Shown here: piece by piece, positions 21,805 through 22,853 of the stretch
How the letters are laid out: each line of letters opens with the position of its first letter
How positions within the stretch are numbered: the first letter of the stretch is position 1
Assembly: GCA_009392095.1 (NCBI GenBank)
Contig: VFHF01000165.1
Coordinates: 1 to 22,853 of the forward strand
From: SAR202 cluster bacterium
Lineage (GTDB): Bacteria > Chloroflexota > Dehalococcoidia > Lucifugimonadales > UBA3495
Direction: 5' to 3'
DNA: 22,853 nt
The notes under the pieces: generated by a model
Told to the model about the DNA's origin: nothing
The model's database searches: none
What the model saw: the letters and a program-made list of their open reading frames with translations, nothing else
Program-made: the position numbers and the translations under genes

Positions 21805-22853
21805 GTGGCCCCATGGCCTAAGCTCGTATTCCTCACGGTCTTCGCGGTTTTCATTGCGTTGTTGGGAATTGGTACGTTTTCCGCAGCGGCATCCCCATCC
21901 CTTATCACCACCTTCAGCGTTTCTCCAAAGACTGCGCTACCCAACGAGTCAGTGACTCTGCTGGGCACTGGATTTACGCCTTCGACTACTGCAGGAGGAG
22001 GTGGCGCGTTCGGGTCGCACCAGATCACTGGAAATGGGAACAGCGTCGTTGTTGTTGGCGGAACGCCATTGGTCTCGCCCAATGCTGTGTACCCGATCAA
22101 CTTCGACATTGAGGGGAATTGGACTGCATCGATAATCATCCCGATAACCGCTACAGTTTTGGCCGGAGGCACGGTCATCATAACCGTTAGGGATGACCAA
22201 GGACTCTTTAAGACGACACAGGTATTTATCAGCCGACCGAGAATCACCTTGGATCCGGAATCCAGCCGGATCAATACAGAGTTGACCGTGTCCGGGAAAG
22301 ACTTCCCAGTCTCTAATCCTGCCAGCGCAACTGGCAACCAAGTGGCTATTTCTTATGCCGGAACCCTGGTAAAACTTGTTCCGGGGGATTTCAGCGGCGA
22401 TTTTACGGTAACGTTGCCTGTTCCCATTGGCACGGCGACAGGTTCGAACAACGTTGTCAGGGCCCAGGTGGTGGGATTCGAACAGTCAGCAACGGCCATC
22501 CATGAGGTACCGGCCCCCACGATCATTGTTTCTCCCATCAACGGCGTGCCGGGCACTGTGGTGGGAATAACAGGAACCGGTTTTCCGCCTAACGTTTTAG
22601 TCACCAACACCCGGGCTAACAACACCAACGTAACCAGCTCTCCGCCGCCCGCCACGGACGATGATGGCAAATTCGTGACATTCTTCGCTATGCCTGTGTT
22701 CCCCCCGGGAGTCCAGACAATTACCGCTACAGGGGGGAGTGTTTCTGCTGTTGCCGCGTTTACCGTGCTTGAGGGGGCACCAGTGGTTCAGGCGCTACCA
22801 ACCCCTCCGGCCTCCAGCATGCCCGCCGAAGCCTTGAAGGCGCTTACCGATGG
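21805..22853 (+). CDS. Secreted Ig-like/IPT-repeat protein, C-terminus beyond the window
   Basis: The frame is open to the window edge, giving 349 residues so far. A GTG start follows GGGAGG by seven bases. Residues 6-29 form a hydrophobic signal peptide or anchor ending in FSAAAS, so the protein is exported. Three Ig-like/IPT-TIG type repeats follow, beginning near residues 37 (SVSPKTALPNESVTLLGTGF), 148 (DPESSRINTELTVSGKDF) and 242 (SPINGVPGTVVGITGTGF). Each opens with a Pro-containing turn and a G-x-G/GF-P motif. After about residue 324 a Pro- and Ala-rich linker begins, so another domain probably lies beyond the edge. The role is likely cell-surface display or adhesion; nothing catalytic is visible. 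Confidence 0.8.
   Translation, partial: MAPWPKLVFLTVFAVFIALLGIGTFSAAASPSLITTFSVSPKTALPNESVTLLGTGFTPSTTAGGGGAFGSHQITGNGNSVVVVGGTPLVSPNAVYPINFDIEGNWTASIIIPITATVLAGGTVIITVRDDQGLFKTTQVFISRPRITLDPESSRINTELTVSGKDFPVSNPASATGNQVAISYAGTLVKLVPGDFSGDFTVTLPVPIGTATGSNNVVRAQVVGFEQSATAIHEVPAPTIIVSPINGVPGTVVGITGTGFPPNVLVTNTRANNTNVTSSPPPATDDDGKFVTFFAMPVFPPGVQTITATGGSVSAVAAFTVLEGAPVVQALPTPPASSMPAEALKALTD

Noticed and set aside
22470..22485. GGATTCGAAC, which on the minus strand resembles the T-arm of a tRNA.
   Set aside because: The bases on either side do not form the 5-bp T stem, no acceptor or anticodon arm is found, and the stretch is inside the open frame of the Ig-like protein.
1..22853. Search for CRISPR arrays, insertion sequences, phage genes and toxin-antitoxin pairs.
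   Set aside because: No spaced direct repeats, transposase motifs, integrase motifs or convincing small toxin-antitoxin pairs were seen.

Overview
The window is bacterial DNA of moderately high GC, densely packed with catabolic and accessory enzymes. The set includes two luciferase-like flavin oxidoreductases, two short-chain dehydrogenases, three metal-dependent amidohydrolases, an amidase, several alpha/beta hydrolases, an acyl-CoA-dehydrogenase-fold protein, a DAO-type flavoprotein and a ketopantoate-reductase-like protein. This mix recalls free-living Chloroflexota of the SAR202/Dehalococcoidia type. That assignment is inferred from gene content only; the window holds no rRNA, tRNA or other phylogenetic marker. 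I see no mobile element, phage gene or CRISPR array.

Layout. (1) Positions 1-1377: an epoxide hydrolase on the minus strand, divergent from a small DUF1059 protein, with a sigma70-like promoter facing each way. (2) 1714-2568: an amidohydrolase-2 family enzyme. (3) 2570-4267: a looser stretch of small genes. A Cys-rich protein, a GIY-YIG nuclease and a frame-disrupted receiver-like ORF run on the minus strand; MsrB runs on the plus strand. (4) 4268-8848: a minus-strand operon of acyl-CoA-dehydrogenase-fold protein, LLM flavoprotein, CocE/NonD hydrolase and a divergent Tag-like glycosylase, with 13-30 bp gaps. (5) 9056-12158, plus strand: an SDR, then a flavoprotein/alpha-beta hydrolase pair behind a clear promoter. 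(6) 12187-15288, minus strand: an operon of amidohydrolase, alpha/beta hydrolase with Thr in the nucleophile position, and KPR-like reductase. (7) 15464-19102, plus strand: amidase, a nine-helix-like membrane protein of unknown function, and a second LLM flavoprotein ending in a strong terminator. (8) 19349-21711: hydantoinase-type cyclic amidohydrolase (minus) and SDR (plus), divergent from a two-fold symmetric promoter region. (9) 21805 to the end: a secreted Ig-like/IPT-repeat protein cut by the window edge.

Functionally, the enzymes open rings, oxidise C-H, C-N or C-S bonds and hydrolyse esters, amides and epoxides. This is what would be expected of a scavenger of diverse organic compounds, but no single pathway or substrate can be read from the sequence. 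There is no gene-free stretch over 300 bases. The longer gaps (3435-3685, 4058-4267, 8849-9055, 19103-19348) are described in the features.

The most unusual items are the internally duplicated membrane protein, the mirror-image divergent promoters at 20796-20865, the Ser-to-Thr nucleophile replacement, the Tag homologue that lacks its zinc ligands and base-contacting Glu, and the frame-disrupted receiver ORF behind a strong ribosome binding site.
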